Source: Desulfurispora thermophila DSM 16022 (GTDB lineage: Bacteria; Bacillota; Desulfotomaculia; Desulfotomaculales; Desulfurisporaceae). Taken from it: 64,000 nt of DNA. The DNA is taken from assembly GCF_000376385.1 (NCBI RefSeq), contig NZ_AQWN01000009.1, positions 110,802 to 174,801 of the forward strand, in the 5' to 3' direction. A program made the translations under genes and the position numbers. The first letter of the stretch is position 1. The number at the start of each line of letters is the position of its first letter. Below, one piece after another: positions 39,909 to 49,100 of the stretch. The notes under the pieces are model-generated. The model was not told the DNA's origin. It ran no database searches and was given only the letters and a program-made list of their open reading frames with translations.

Positions 39909-40128
39909 GCGCTATGCAATTGTCCAAGCTTGCCTCGCGCAATAAGTATAATACCATATCTTCAACCGGTATGCAATACCCCCGGGCAATAAAAATACAC
40001 CAAAAAAATTTGTAAACCTGGATTTACAATTTGGACTTGTCAGAAGATTATTAATTATTTATAATATATCCAATCAATTGATTGCAAAAAAACTTCTAAT
40101 AATTAAAACCGGAGGTGCCCCGCATACC

Positions 40129-41739
40129 ATGATGAACTATCCCCTCCTGATTAAAAAATGCATTCTGGAAAGGGCTAAAAACATCTATCCCAAAAAGGAA
40201 ATTGTATCCCGTGATTATAACGGCATGTTTCGTTACAATTACGGTCAATTTTATGAAAGAGTTTGCCGGCTGGGCAGCGCCCTGCAAAAACTGGGTGTAC
40301 AACGAGGGGACCGCATTGGTACCCTGGCCTGGAACAACCACCGTCACCTGGAGCTGTACTTTGCCGTACCCTGCTCGGGTGCCATCCTGCACACTCTTAA
40401 CCTGCGCCTGTTCACAGAACAATTGATTTATGTAATCAACCATGCCGCCGACAGTTATATCTTTGTAGACATCGACCTGGTGCCATTGCTGGAAAACATC
40501 CAGGACAAGCTGACCAGTGTAAAAGGATACATAATTATGAGCCCGGAAACCACACTGCCCTCGACCAAACTCAACCCGGTATACAGCTACGAGCAACTGA
40601 TCAGCGAAGGAGATAGCAGCTTCCAGTTCCCGGACGATCTGGACGAAAACACTCCAGCCTCCATGTGCTACACCACGGCTACTACTGGCAACCCCAAGGG
40701 GGTAGTCTACACCCACCGCTCTATTGTGCTGCACTCCTTCTCCGAGTGCATGGTGGATTCCCTGGCCGTATCGGAAGCCGAAGTTGTACTGCCGGTAGTG
40801 CCCATGTTCCACGTCAATGCCTGGGGCCTGCCTTTTTCCTGCACCATGGTGGGTGCGAAACAGGTTTTTCCCGGAGCCCGACCCGATGCCAAAGTGCTCT
40901 GCCAGCTCTTCCAGGACGAAAAAGTTACCGCCACCGGTGGTGTGCCCACCATCTGGATGGCCGTACTGGCTGAACTGGAAAGAGAACAATATGATTTAAG
41001 CAGTCTGAAGACAATTGTCAACGGTGGTTCAGCTCTGCCCCGCGCCATACTGGAAGGCTACCGCAAAAAACTGGGCATTGACATTATCCACGCCTACGGC
41101 ATGACGGAAACCTCCCCGCTGGTGCTCTACAACTACACCAAGAGCTACCTGAAGGATCTGCCCGAAGAGGATTACATCAAGCTGAAGCTCAAACAGGGAC
41201 TGCTGGTACCCGGTCTGGAAATGCGCGTTGTCAACGACCAAGGGGAAGATGTGCCGTGGGACGGTAAAACCATGGGCGAATTGCTACTGCGCGGGCCATG
41301 GATTGCCGGATACTACTACAACGAACCCGAACGCAGCAGGGAAAACATAGTGGACGGATGGCTGCACACCAATGACATAGCCACAGTTGATGAAGAAGGC
41401 TATGTGCAAATAGCAGACCGCACCAAAGACCTGATCAAGAGCGGCGGCGAGTGGATTTCTTCGGTTGACCTGGAGAACGCCATCATGTCGCACCCGGCAG
41501 TAGCCGAAGCCGCCGTTATCGCCATGCCCCACCCGCGCTGGGACGAGCGCCCGCTGGCCTGCGTGGTTTTAAAACCCGGTACCAGCGCCACCGAGGAGGA
41601 TATTATCAAATATCTTTCCGACAAAGTAGCCAAGTGGTGGTTGCCCGACAAGGTGTTGTTCATTGATGAAATACCCAAGACATCGGTAGGCAAATTTGAC
41701 AAGAAAGTGCTGCGAGCCAAGTATGCGACCCCGGTTTAG
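40129..41739 (+). CDS. Acyl-CoA synthetase (AMP-forming ligase)
   Basis: A 536-aa ANL-superfamily enzyme. It has the P-loop TTATTGNPKGVVYTHRS, the AMP-binding stretch AYGMTETSPLVLYN, the hinge GWLHTNDIATVDEEGYVQIA followed by DRTKDLIKSGGEWISSVDLE, and the C-terminal catalytic Lys in PKTSVGKFDKKVLR. It activates a fatty or aromatic acid to its CoA thioester through an acyl-AMP; the sequence does not fix the substrate, though medium/long-chain is likely. ATG 40129 (or 40132) follows GGAGGTG; the longer start at 40078 lacks a site. A strong terminator follows. Confidence 0.9.
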   Translation: MMNYPLLIKKCILERAKNIYPKKEIVSRDYNGMFRYNYGQFYERVCRLGSALQKLGVQRGDRIGTLAWNNHRHLELYFAVPCSGAILHTLNLRLFTEQLIYVINHAADSYIFVDIDLVPLLENIQDKLTSVKGYIIMSPETTLPSTKLNPVYSYEQLISEGDSSFQFPDDLDENTPASMCYTTATTGNPKGVVYTHRSIVLHSFSECMVDSLAVSEAEVVLPVVPMFHVNAWGLPFSCTMVGAKQVFPGARPDAKVLCQLFQDEKVTATGGVPTIWMAVLAELEREQYDLSSLKTIVNGGSALPRAILEGYRKKLGIDIIHAYGMTETSPLVLYNYTKSYLKDLPEEDYIKLKLKQGLLVPGLEMRVVNDQGEDVPWDGKTMGELLLRGPWIAGYYYNEPERSRENIVDGWLHTNDIATVDEEGYVQIADRTKDLIKSGGEWISSVDLENAIMSHPAVAEAAVIAMPHPRWDERPLACVVLKPGTSATEEDIIKYLSDKVAKWWLPDKVLFIDEIPKTSVGKFDKKVLRAKYATPV

Positions 41740-41778
41740 CCAAACGCCAACCCTCTCCTTCTTATTAACATAAATTTG

Positions 41779-41808
41779 CCCCCGGCCAATCGCCGGGGGA
41801 TTTTTTTT
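41779..41808. terminator. Terminator between convergent genes
   Basis: CCCCCGGC (41779-41786) pairs with GCCGGGGG (41792-41799), followed by an eight-T run. It ends the ligase gene and abuts the 3' end of the minus-strand HEAT-like gene. Confidence 0.9.
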
Positions 41809-42391
41809 AAAACTCCTGTTTAAGCCAAAGGGGAGCGACCATCTCGCCCTGCCAGTATATCTCTCCATCCAAAGTGCTCACGTCCACCTGCTGCACCAGC
41901 TGCGGATCAATGCAGTAAAGTGCCCACCAGGCGTGGGCCCTGACCTGCCCATCCGGCTTTGCCAAAAAAGGCACTATCTCATCGGTGTACTGCTGCACCA
42001 GGTCGGGCCTTTCTCTGGCCACTACCGCCATCCCCCACAACACCCCCACCGTCAGACGTGGATCATCAATAAAGGAAAACATGATCGGGATATACTCGGC
42101 CAGAGATTCCGGTCCGGTAGCGATTACCGCCCCCATAGCCTGCGGGGCATACCACCCCGTACCGCCGGACTCGTCATTCAGCGACCAGAGCAGGCGGCGG
42201 ATTACATCCCGCGCTATTTCGGTCTGATCCCCCACCCGCTGCGCCACCACCAGGCCCAGAGTCTGGACGGCCCGCCAGCTGATCAACTTATCCCGTTCAT
42301 AGAGTAAACTGAGTAATATTTTAATGATATTTTTGGGCTTCTCATCAAGGTGCACAATTTGGGAGAATTGTTTTTGTGCCAGCAGGTCCAT
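41807..42391 (-). CDS. HEAT-repeat-like protein (DVU0298-type)
   Basis: A 194-aa all-helical protein with repeated pairs of helices (ISWRAVQTLGLVVAQRVGDQ; IARDVIRRLLWSLNDESGGT; GWYAPQAMGAVIATGPESLA; VRAHAWWALYCIDPQL). The layout resembles HEAT repeats and the small DVU0298 family found in sulfate reducers. These probably mediate protein contact; the function is unknown. ATG 42391 is preferred because AAAGGAG lies upstream; the longer frame to 42565 adds unrelated residues. Confidence 0.65.
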   Translation of the reverse strand: MDLLAQKQFSQIVHLDEKPKNIIKILLSLLYERDKLISWRAVQTLGLVVAQRVGDQTEIARDVIRRLLWSLNDESGGTGWYAPQAMGAVIATGPESLAEYIPIMFSFIDDPRLTVGVLWGMAVVARERPDLVQQYTDEIVPFLAKPDGQVRAHAWWALYCIDPQLVQQVDVSTLDGEIYWQGEMVAPLWLKQEF

Positions 42392-42599
42392 TATCTTGCT
42401 CCTTTGCAATCCGGCCAAGAAAAAACACCCCTTTCTTTTCCCCTGCCAACTTCGGACAAAAATCCTGTTGTCAGAAAAGCCAAAGCCTTGTATAATAACA
42501 CACAAGACTATATTGCGATAGTGACAACATTCTCTAAACCTCAATAACCAGCCAGCATACTTCACAGGGGTTTAAATTTTTGAGGGAGGGAGATTGGCC

Positions 42600-43217
42600 A
42601 TGCTCAGTTTCAGCCCGGTAACCAGCTGGCACAAAAGTGAAAAATACCCGCAAATCAGCCCCCGAGCCTTTGTTCACCCCACCGCGGTTTTGATCGGCGA
42701 CATCCGCGTGGCCGACGACGTAGTGATTTACCCCGGCGTGGTGCTCAGGGCCGATGAGGGTTCCCCCATCATTATTGGCCGGGGCACCAATGTGCAGGAC
42801 GGCGTAATTATGCACTGCCTGAAAGACAGTTCCATAGTAATTGGCGAAAACTGCAGCATCGCCCACGGTGCCGTCATCCACGGGCCCTGCCAGCTGGGTG
42901 ACAACTGTTTTGTCGGCTTCAACGCCGTACTGCTGAAAGCAACTCTGGGTAGCGGCTGTTTTGTCTCCCACTGCGCTCTGGTCACCGGAGTGGAAATCGG
43001 CAATGACCGGCTGGTGGGACCGGCCCAGGTAGTGGATAGTGCGGAAAAAGCCAGCAACCTGCCGCCCACGGCCGAAAGCCAGGTACACTTTGCCCAGGAG
43101 GTACTGCAGGTAAACGAGGAACTGCGCCAGGGATATCAGGCCATGGCGCAGCTGGAAGGCAAGTGGGACTTAAGCAATTTGCCCGCACCATCTTCTGAAG
43201 AAGACCCGGTGGGTTAA
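42600..43217 (+). CDS. Gamma-class carbonic anhydrase-like hexapeptide protein
   Basis: A 205-aa left-handed beta-helix protein. Repeats such as VADDVVIYPGVVLRADEGSP and IIIGRGTNVQDGVIMHC give the coils. The metal-binding histidines are visible in VIMHC and SIAHGAVIHGP, as in gamma carbonic anhydrases (Cam/CamH, CcmM N-terminal). The C-terminal 50 residues are helical. It likely hydrates CO2 to bicarbonate. GGGAGGGAGA precedes the ATG; TTG 42594 is less likely. Confidence 0.85.
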   Translation: MLSFSPVTSWHKSEKYPQISPRAFVHPTAVLIGDIRVADDVVIYPGVVLRADEGSPIIIGRGTNVQDGVIMHCLKDSSIVIGENCSIAHGAVIHGPCQLGDNCFVGFNAVLLKATLGSGCFVSHCALVTGVEIGNDRLVGPAQVVDSAEKASNLPPTAESQVHFAQEVLQVNEELRQGYQAMAQLEGKWDLSNLPAPSSEEDPVG

Positions 43218-43221
43218 CACC

Positions 43222-43249
43222 GACCGCCCGTTTGGCCGGGCGGTCTTTT
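43222..43249. terminator. Terminator between convergent genes
   Basis: GACCGCCCG (43222-43230) pairs with CGGGCGGTC (43237-43245), then TTTT. It lies between the carbonic-anhydrase-like gene and the minus-strand response regulator. Confidence 0.88.
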
Positions 43250-43254
43250 CTTTG

Positions 43255-43950
43255 CTATTGCGGCAGGTCGAACTTGTAACCCACACCCCATACAGTTTTT
43301 ACATACACCGGTTTGGAAGGGTTCTCCTCTATTTTTTCCCGCAAACGCCGGATATGCACGTTCACTGTATTGTCGTCACCGAAATAGGCACCGTCCCACA
43401 GTTTGTCCAACAGCTGTTGTTTGGAAAACACCTGGTTGGGGTGGGAAGCCAACAGCCACAACAGGTCAAACTCCCGCGGCGTCAACTCCACCTGCTGGGA
43501 TTTGACTGTAACCGACCTTCTCCCCCGGTCAATCACCAAACCCGGATATTCCAGCACACTGGCGGCCTCGGCCCTACCACTATTTCTGGTACGGCGCAGC
43601 ACAGCCTTGATGCGCAGCACCAGTTCTGTAAAATTGTAAGGCTTGGTCTGATAGTCATCAATGCCCAGCTTAAAGCCCACCACTTTGTCTACATCGTCGG
43701 TGCTGGCAGTGAGCATGATCACAGCCAGCTCTTCCTTCAAGTTTTTCAAGCGGCGACATGTTTCAAACCCGTCCATGCCCGGCATCATCAGATCCAGAAG
43801 CACCAGATCGGGCATGTTTTGCCGGCACAACTGCAGGGCCTCCTCCCCGCTCTGTACCGTGTAAACTTCATATCCCTCCTTGCTCAGGCGCAAGCGCAGG
43901 AGCTCCAGGCTGGTGACATCGTCATCCACAACCAGTATTTTTTCCCGCAC
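43255..43950 (-). CDS. OmpR/PhoB-family response regulator
   Basis: A 231-aa protein. The receiver (KILVVDDDVTSLELLRLRLS; LVLLDLMMPGMDGFETCRRL with the phospho-Asp; KPYNFTELVLRIKAVLRR) is followed by a winged helix (LTPREFDLLWLLASHPNQVF, NVHIRRLREKIEENPSKPVY, then VWGVGYKFD). It would regulate transcription when phosphorylated by a histidine kinase, which is not adjacent. GTG 43950 is preferred, with GGAGGG upstream; the frame upstream of it adds a non-homologous segment. Confidence 0.93.
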   Translation of the reverse strand: MREKILVVDDDVTSLELLRLRLSKEGYEVYTVQSGEEALQLCRQNMPDLVLLDLMMPGMDGFETCRRLKNLKEELAVIMLTASTDDVDKVVGFKLGIDDYQTKPYNFTELVLRIKAVLRRTRNSGRAEAASVLEYPGLVIDRGRRSVTVKSQQVELTPREFDLLWLLASHPNQVFSKQQLLDKLWDGAYFGDDNTVNVHIRRLREKIEENPSKPVYVKTVWGVGYKFDLPQ

Positions 43951-44074
43951 AAAATTCCCTCCACTCCATACCACATTACCCCAAAACATAACAAAATAAC
44001 AGATGCAACAGTCAATCAATCAGCATTCTTACCAATGATTTTACAATATTTGCAATGAAGTGTACAGGCTTTTC

Positions 44075-45169
44075 CTAACGCTGGTAAATAACCCGCCGCG
44101 GGTAGGGGATCTCTATGCCGGCTTCCTCCAGCGCCAGCTTAAACCGGCGTCTCAGCTGTCTCTCTATCTCCCACTGTTGCCCGGCCCGCGTGGCGGCCAC
44201 CACCCGGATGTTCACCGCACTGTCGGCCAGGTCCACTACACCCTGCACCACCGGAGTCTCCACGATGTCCGGTAGCTCCGCTTTGGCCTTTTCACCGGCC
44301 TGGCGCAAAACCTCCAGGGCCCGGTCTATATCGGCTTCGTAGGCTATTCCCACAACCACCACGGCCAGCATGTGGCCCCGGTTGTAGTTGGTGACCTTGC
44401 TAATTTCTCCGTTGGGCACAATATGCAACTGCCCGGTCCAGGAGCGGATCTTGCAACTGCGCAAACCCATCTCTTCCACCACTCCCACCACACCGGCCGT
44501 TTCCACATAATCTCCCACCGAAAACTGATCCTCAAACAAAATGAAAAAGCCGCTGATCACGTCCTTCACCAGGCTCTGGGCTCCAAACCCCACCGCCAGC
44601 CCCAGTATGCCGGCGCTGGCCAGGATAGCACTGGTGTTCACACCGAACACCTGGAGAATCATAATAAAAGCCACGAAAAAGAGCACATAGGTGACCAGGC
44701 TTTGCAGCAACACCTGCAGGGTCTGGGCCCGGCGTTTTTGCATAAAACTCTGGTGCAGTTCGTGGCGGGCAAAGACCTGGCCGATTACAGTTTTGCCCAG
44801 GCGCACCGCCAGCCTGGCCCCGATAATAATACCAATAACTTTTAAAACTTTTAGTCCCAATTCCTTTAAGTCCTGAGGCGATATCAACGAAACATGAAAA
44901 ATTTCCAGGATAATCAGCACCGCCCCAAAATATCCCCCGTAGAAGAGCAGCGCTTTTAGCAAAACACCCAGGGACTTTAAAAAATCCCGCCGCAGATAAT
45001 TTTGCTCCGGCGCATTTTCCCCGCTGTCCAGCCTTTCCAGGAACCAGTCCAGCAACCGGCCGGTCACCTTGATCAAAACAAAGGTGGCCAGCAGCACGAG
45101 CAAAGCCAGCCAGGAACGTTGCAGCAAGACAGCATAATCTATGTTCCAGCTTTTAAGCAATTCCGCCAC
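44075..45169 (-). CDS. Mechanosensitive channel, MscS family
   Basis: A 364-aa protein. Three to five membrane helices lie in the first 200 residues (SWLALLVLLATFVLIKVTGR; LKALLFYGGYFGAVLIILEI; LVTYVLFFVAFIMILQVFGV). The pore helix TSAILASAGILGLAVGFGAQ follows, then SLVKDVISGFFILFEDQFSV, GDYVETAGVVGVVEEMGLRS and the cytoplasmic beta domain (VPNGEISKVTNYNRGHML). It releases solutes under osmotic downshock. It overlaps the upstream gene by 17 bases. Confidence 0.92.
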   Translation of the reverse strand: MAELLKSWNIDYAVLLQRSWLALLVLLATFVLIKVTGRLLDWFLERLDSGENAPEQNYLRRDFLKSLGVLLKALLFYGGYFGAVLIILEIFHVSLISPQDLKELGLKVLKVIGIIIGARLAVRLGKTVIGQVFARHELHQSFMQKRRAQTLQVLLQSLVTYVLFFVAFIMILQVFGVNTSAILASAGILGLAVGFGAQSLVKDVISGFFILFEDQFSVGDYVETAGVVGVVEEMGLRSCKIRSWTGQLHIVPNGEISKVTNYNRGHMLAVVVVGIAYEADIDRALEVLRQAGEKAKAELPDIVETPVVQGVVDLADSAVNIRVVAATRAGQQWEIERQLRRRFKLALEEAGIEIPYPRRVIYQR

Positions 45170-45947
45170 CGGCGCTTCCCCCTATACTTTTTATGATCCC
45201 GGCCAACCTCAAGAGTTCCTCGCCATCCGGACCCGCCGCCAGATAGGCCAGGTTATGCCTGAGCAGGCCCACATCATCATCTTCATCTTCCGCCGGCAGG
45301 CCACCCCCGGCCAGGCCCAAGGCGGCGGACAGTTCTTTTGAACGGCCCAAGCAGTAACGACAGCGATCCAGATCATAAACCAAAGTTAAAAATAAATCCT
45401 GCAGCATCGCTTTCCGGCCGGCGTCATCCGGACGGGGCCAGAGAGACGGGATACGGCTGAAACTTTCTTCCACCGGCCCGTACTCGGCCAGCCCCTGGTC
45501 CTGCATCCACTGCTGCGGCGTCCAGGAAGCGCTTTCCCGCAAGCCCAGGCAAAAATCCTCGCTGAAAGCCAGGGTAAATTTGTCTTCATCCAGCTGGTCC
45601 AGAGGCGCCATACGGCAGGACCAGGGCCGCACCGGATACACCCGGCAACCTTTTTCCGTCAAAAATGAACAGGTCAGATCTTGATCTTCACGCATTTTCA
45701 AGATTATCACCGGCAGGCTGCTGTGCCGGGCGGTAAAAATATGGGCGTACTGTGCCAAAAAATCGCCCGATGAGATACCCAGGTAATTTTTCAGACGCAG
45801 CACGTCATAAGGGGTGAGCAAAATATTGATATCCCGGCAACACTGGCCGAAGCAGGCCAGCCCGGGATGACAGGCAAAGTGGAACCGTTCACCCGCGGCA
45901 AATGTTTTCCCCCGCCGCTGTGGTATGTACCCCAGCTCTGTCGTCAT
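45153..45947 (-). CDS. YkgJ-type cysteine-cluster protein
   Basis: A 264-aa protein with the CxxCxxxCC-like signature ACHPGLACFGQCC near the start. Further cysteines lie in CSFLTEKGCRVYPVRPWSC and near the middle in YDLDRCRYCLG. The arrangement is that of the zinc/iron-chelating YkgJ family, proposed to bind metal. The start is set at the Met giving MTTELGYIPQ, with GGGAGGG upstream. It is translationally coupled to the MscS gene. Confidence 0.85.
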   Translation of the reverse strand: MTTELGYIPQRRGKTFAAGERFHFACHPGLACFGQCCRDINILLTPYDVLRLKNYLGISSGDFLAQYAHIFTARHSSLPVIILKMREDQDLTCSFLTEKGCRVYPVRPWSCRMAPLDQLDEDKFTLAFSEDFCLGLRESASWTPQQWMQDQGLAEYGPVEESFSRIPSLWPRPDDAGRKAMLQDLFLTLVYDLDRCRYCLGRSKELSAALGLAGGGLPAEDEDDDVGLLRHNLAYLAAGPDGEELLRLAGIIKSIGGSAGGGIA

Positions 45948-46033
45948 CCTTTTCCCTCCCAGGCTAATCATCCAGTATTACCGACTTTCTTCTATTATAG
46001 TTTATTGTTTTACCCTTCTGCAGCTTTTTCCAC

Positions 46034-46411
46034 CTAATTCCTTAACTTTTCCACCAGCGGCACATCAGCAGGGGCAAAATCATACCCGGCCAGTTCATCT
46101 ACCGTTACCCAGCGAAACTCCGCATGACCTGTCGGCTCCGGCTCACCTTTTTCCAGACGGGCCAGGTAAGCCAGCAGGTGAACTGTCAAATGCTCATAAT
46201 GGTAGATGCTCTCCCCGAAAAAGCCGTCCACCCCTATCTCCACCTGAAATTCCTCCCGCATTTCCCTGATCAAGCATTCTTCCGGCGTTTCCCCCGGCTC
46301 AATTTTACCGCCCGGAAACTCCCACTTGTGGGCCAGTTTGTCATCCGCCCCCCGTTTGGCAATCAAAACCCGGCCGTCTTTGACCAGAATGGCGGCAGCG
46401 ACTTTAACCAT
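46034..46411 (-). CDS. Nudix hydrolase (MutT / dCTPase-like)
   Basis: A 125-aa enzyme with a perfect Nudix box GGKIEPGETPEECLIREMRE followed by EF. The N-terminal strand VKVAAAILVKDGRVLIAKRG and the C-terminal WVTVDELAGYDFAPADVPLV match 8-oxo-dGTP / (d)CTP pyrophosphatases. It hydrolyses damaged or excess nucleotides. AAAGGAGCACAAAC precedes the ATG. Confidence 0.92.
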   Translation of the reverse strand: MVKVAAAILVKDGRVLIAKRGADDKLAHKWEFPGGKIEPGETPEECLIREMREEFQVEIGVDGFFGESIYHYEHLTVHLLAYLARLEKGEPEPTGHAEFRWVTVDELAGYDFAPADVPLVEKLRN

Positions 46412-46763
46412 GTTTGTGCTCCTTTCATAGCACCGCTTTAATTTCCCCCTAAAAAGTGATGTCAGTCATCCCTCAATTATGGGTCGTTAATATTTTAAAC
46501 ATAACCTGGTGCACATTTAAAACTGATTAAAACAGCGTGCCCGTGCCTGTGGTTGCTGTACGGCCCGCCCGCACCATGCATTCCGGCCCGTGCGGCCTGC
46601 TGAGACTCTACCTGTGCTGGAGATCGAAATCCGGCCTAAAATTTGCAAGAAGCTATGCACAGGTATTTTGTTCCATTCAATTTCACTGGCTATTCGCCAG
46701 GATCACCCCGGCGGCAGGTTAATCTGGATTATACCATAAACAACAAAGGAGGAAAATGTAACC
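46412..46763 (+). other. Intergenic region, no clear gene
   Basis: Divergent gap between the Nudix gene and the nitronate-monooxygenase-like gene. The middle (46530-46720) is moderately GC-rich and open in one frame but lacks a ribosome site and any recognisable protein pattern. A TATACCAT-like segment at about 46731-46738 could be a -10 for the downstream gene. Nothing else is seen. Confidence 0.4.
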
Positions 46764-47876
46764 ATGATCAAATCAAGACTCTGCGACCTGGTGGGAATCA
46801 AATACCCAATCATACAGGCGGGAATGGGGCCTTTCGGGACCAATAAACTGTGCATCGCAGCCGCGAACGCTGGTGTACTGGGCCTGCTCAGTTCGAGCGG
46901 CATCACCACTAAAGACAGCCAGCCGGAAATTTACAAATACTTCTGCCACAGCGGCGGCGCCGATCCCGATGCCGACCCGGAAACCATTTTAAGAACAATT
47001 TTTCAGCAGACGCTGGAACAAACCAGGGAAGCACAGGGCATATTCGGCATCAACGTGATGGTTTCGGCCGAAATGAAACAATCAGCTGCGTTGATTATCA
47101 AAACCGTAATCAAAGCCCGGGAAGAAAACCCGGAAATGAAAAAGCGATTTAAAGTGCTGGTTACTTCCGCCGGAGATCCCCTGCCCTGGTCTGATACAAT
47201 AAAAAAGACCGACCTGATCTGGATGCATGTCATGCCGTCCGTCAAAGCCGCACTGCGCTGCAAAAAAGCCGGTGTCGATGTAATTGTGGCCTCCGGCCAC
47301 GAAGGCGGCTTCCACACCTCCTGGGAACCGGTCCACTCCATGGTTCTGCTGCCCGCCGTGGTGGAGGCGGTTTCCGATGAGAAAACACTGGTAGTGGGAG
47401 CAGGAGGCTTTTGCGATGGCAAAACACTGGCCGCCGCGCTGGTTCTGGGTGCTGACGGTGTCCAGATGGGAACCAGGTTCCTGGCCACCAGAGAAAGTGA
47501 TTTTCACCAGATTTGGAAAGAGGGCATTGTTGAAGCCGGAGACAGGGCAACCCTGATCGCCCGCGGTTTTGTCGGCCCGGCCCGCTGGTTAAAGACCCCC
47601 AGGAGCCAGGAGCACGCCAGGAATACCCTGCAGAAGTCCCCCGGCGTTTTCCTGGGCGTCCCCGATGACTACACCACCATTGATATGTCTCTGATAAACT
47701 TCGAGACTGAATCCATCAACGCCGTGTACAGAGGTGACAGGGAAAAAGCACTGCTGGCTGCGGGTGAAGTGGCACAGCGAATCAACGACTTACCCGGAGT
47801 AGAAGAACTGGTGCAGAGAATTGTCCGGGAAGCCGAAGATACTTTAAGGGGCGTTACAACGAAATACCTGGACTGA
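46764..47876 (+). CDS. Nitronate monooxygenase / FabK-like flavoprotein
   Basis: A 370-aa TIM-barrel FMN protein. It begins LCDLVGIKYPIIQAGMGPFG and contains AANAGVLGLLSSSG, a mid-barrel KKAGVDVIVASGHEGGFHTS, and the FMN-phosphate loop VVGAGGFCDGKTLAAALVLG with ADGVQMGTRFLATRES. These are shared by 2-nitropropane dioxygenase/nitronate monooxygenase and enoyl-ACP reductase II; the sequence alone does not separate them. AAAGGAGGAAAATGTAACC precedes the ATG. A terminator follows. Confidence 0.88.
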   Translation: MIKSRLCDLVGIKYPIIQAGMGPFGTNKLCIAAANAGVLGLLSSSGITTKDSQPEIYKYFCHSGGADPDADPETILRTIFQQTLEQTREAQGIFGINVMVSAEMKQSAALIIKTVIKAREENPEMKKRFKVLVTSAGDPLPWSDTIKKTDLIWMHVMPSVKAALRCKKAGVDVIVASGHEGGFHTSWEPVHSMVLLPAVVEAVSDEKTLVVGAGGFCDGKTLAAALVLGADGVQMGTRFLATRESDFHQIWKEGIVEAGDRATLIARGFVGPARWLKTPRSQEHARNTLQKSPGVFLGVPDDYTTIDMSLINFETESINAVYRGDREKALLAAGEVAQRINDLPGVEELVQRIVREAEDTLRGVTTKYLD

Positions 47877-47889
47877 GAAAAGCTGGCCA

Positions 47890-47935
47890 GGGGAAGCAGC
47901 GGCATATCACTGCAGCTTCCCCTTTATTATTTTTT
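47890..47935 (+). terminator. Terminator after the nitronate monooxygenase-like gene
   Basis: GGGGAAGC (47890-47897) pairs with GCTTCCCC (47915-47922), followed by TTTATTATTTTTT. The long loop may hold a small inner stem. Confidence 0.8.
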
Positions 47936-48040
47936 GCAAGCGGACAGTAAACTACCACACTGGTCCTGCAGCTATTATCTTGCTATAATATTTGTAATCA
48001 TCTGGCCGCCAGATTAGCCAGAGAAGCGCCAGCCAGACAC

Positions 48041-48094
48041 TTCGACTGCCAGCCCATGTTCCGGGCTTTCCACCGTGACCTGCTGGAGCAGTGA
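48041..48094 (+). repeat. Second copy of the nucleotidyltransferase 3' end
   Basis: This stretch (TTCGACTGCCAGCCCATGTT onward) is nearly identical to 49413-49467 at the end of the decayed nucleotidyltransferase gene, differing mainly by T/C changes. It encodes the same FDCQPMFRAF ending. It is an isolated duplicated fragment, suggesting local duplication and decay around the PhzF gene. Confidence 0.75.
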
Positions 48095-48100
48095 TGTTTG

Positions 48101-48886
48101 CTATATCTTTATTTCCGTCCTGAAAAATGTAACAGCTTTCCCACCAATATGTATCCTTTCCCCTAAAATATTGAGCTTTAATATTCCTCCTCTTTTTGAG
48201 GCTTGAAAGGCTATTAGCCGATTCTTTTTCAGTTTTTTACTCCAATATGGTCCCAGACAGCAGTGTGCCGAACCGGTCACTGGATCTTCCTTAATCCCGA
48301 CTCCGGGGGCAAAAAACCTGGAAACAAAATCATAATCGGGATTTGAAGACGCACTTGTCACGATCACACCCCTTGCCTCCACCTGCTCCAACAATTCAAA
48401 ATCAGGCTTGAGCATTTTTACAACTTCTTCATCTGCCACCTCTATTATATAGTCCATTCTATTTTTACCCACAAACAAGAAAGGCACGTTAATTGCTTTG
48501 ATTAAATCCTCCGGTGGCTCAACCGGTTCAGCCACTTCCAGCGGAAAGTCCAGCGTAATGTATTCCCCATTTGTGAATGCTTTCAGAATGCCACTTTTTG
48601 TATCAAATATTGCTTCTTGTTCTCGCTCAAGATAGCCTTCCTCCCACAAAACATGCGCGCTGGCAAGGGTTGCATGCCCACAAAGGTCAACTTCTTTTTC
48701 AGGAGTGAACCATCTCAAGCGGTAAACATCGCCCTGTTTCAGCAAAAAAGCTGTTTCGGAAAGATTCATTTCCATGGCAATGTTCTGCATTATTTCTTCG
48801 CTTAACTGCCGGTCCAAAATGCATACTCCCGCAGGATTACCTTTAAAAAGATCGCCGGTAAATGCATCGACTTGATATAGCTTCAT
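48101..48886 (-). CDS. PhzF-family isomerase-like protein
   Basis: A 261-aa protein: MKLYQVDAFTGDLFKGNPAG, the catalytic Glu in MEMNLSETAFLL, and RWFTPEKEVDLCGHATLASA in the first half, with DPVTGSAHCCLGPYW in the second, are the family signatures of the two-lobed diaminopimelate-epimerase fold. The physiological substrate of most family members is unknown. The ATG at 48886, behind AAGTGGGG, gives the normal N-terminus; the frame upstream of it is not homologous. Confidence 0.9.
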   Translation of the reverse strand: MKLYQVDAFTGDLFKGNPAGVCILDRQLSEEIMQNIAMEMNLSETAFLLKQGDVYRLRWFTPEKEVDLCGHATLASAHVLWEEGYLEREQEAIFDTKSGILKAFTNGEYITLDFPLEVAEPVEPPEDLIKAINVPFLFVGKNRMDYIIEVADEEVVKMLKPDFELLEQVEARGVIVTSASSNPDYDFVSRFFAPGVGIKEDPVTGSAHCCLGPYWSKKLKKNRLIAFQASKRGGILKLNILGERIHIGGKAVTFFRTEIKI

Positions 48887-48914
48887 ATAAAAACCCCACT
48901 TTATTTCAAAAATT

Positions 48915-49035
48915 TGGCAATGCATCGTGAATAAACAAAAGGATATCCACCAGATCAGAAACCTTGCGCCTGTTCTCCTGACGTACCGCATTGACACTGC
49001 CGCCAACAAAAACCAGGAGCGGCTTTTCCAGTAAA
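48915..49035 (-). pseudogene. Short decayed coding remnant
   Basis: One minus-strand frame reads LEKPLLVFVGGSVNAVRQEN, then RRKVSDLVDILLFIHDALPN and a stop, which looks like the internal part of a real protein (helicase/restriction-like at best). There is no start, and it is cut off at a REP-like repeat on its upstream side. It is therefore probably a truncated relic. The family is not certain. Confidence 0.35.
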
Positions 49036-49049
49036 GATTTAACATGGTG

Positions 49050-49100
49050 GGGGACTGTCCCCTTTTGGGAGAGACTGGAAGCCCCTTTGGGGGCTTCCAG
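49050..49100. repeat. REP-like double palindrome
   Basis: GGGGAC-T-GTCCCC (49050-49062) is followed by a longer hairpin, CTGGAAGCCCC (49075-49085) with GGGGCTTCCAG (49090-49100) over a four-base loop. The pair resembles repetitive extragenic palindromes found in Desulfotomaculum-like genomes. It sits exactly at the junction between two decayed genes. Confidence 0.55.

Noticed and set aside
39727..39957. Minus-strand open frame of 76 codons
   Set aside because: It runs across the tRNA-Val gene and has no recognisable protein pattern.
40078..40128. Longer N-terminus of the acyl-CoA ligase
   Set aside because: The upstream ATG has no ribosome site, while GGAGGTG stands 11 bases before ATG 40129, where family similarity begins.
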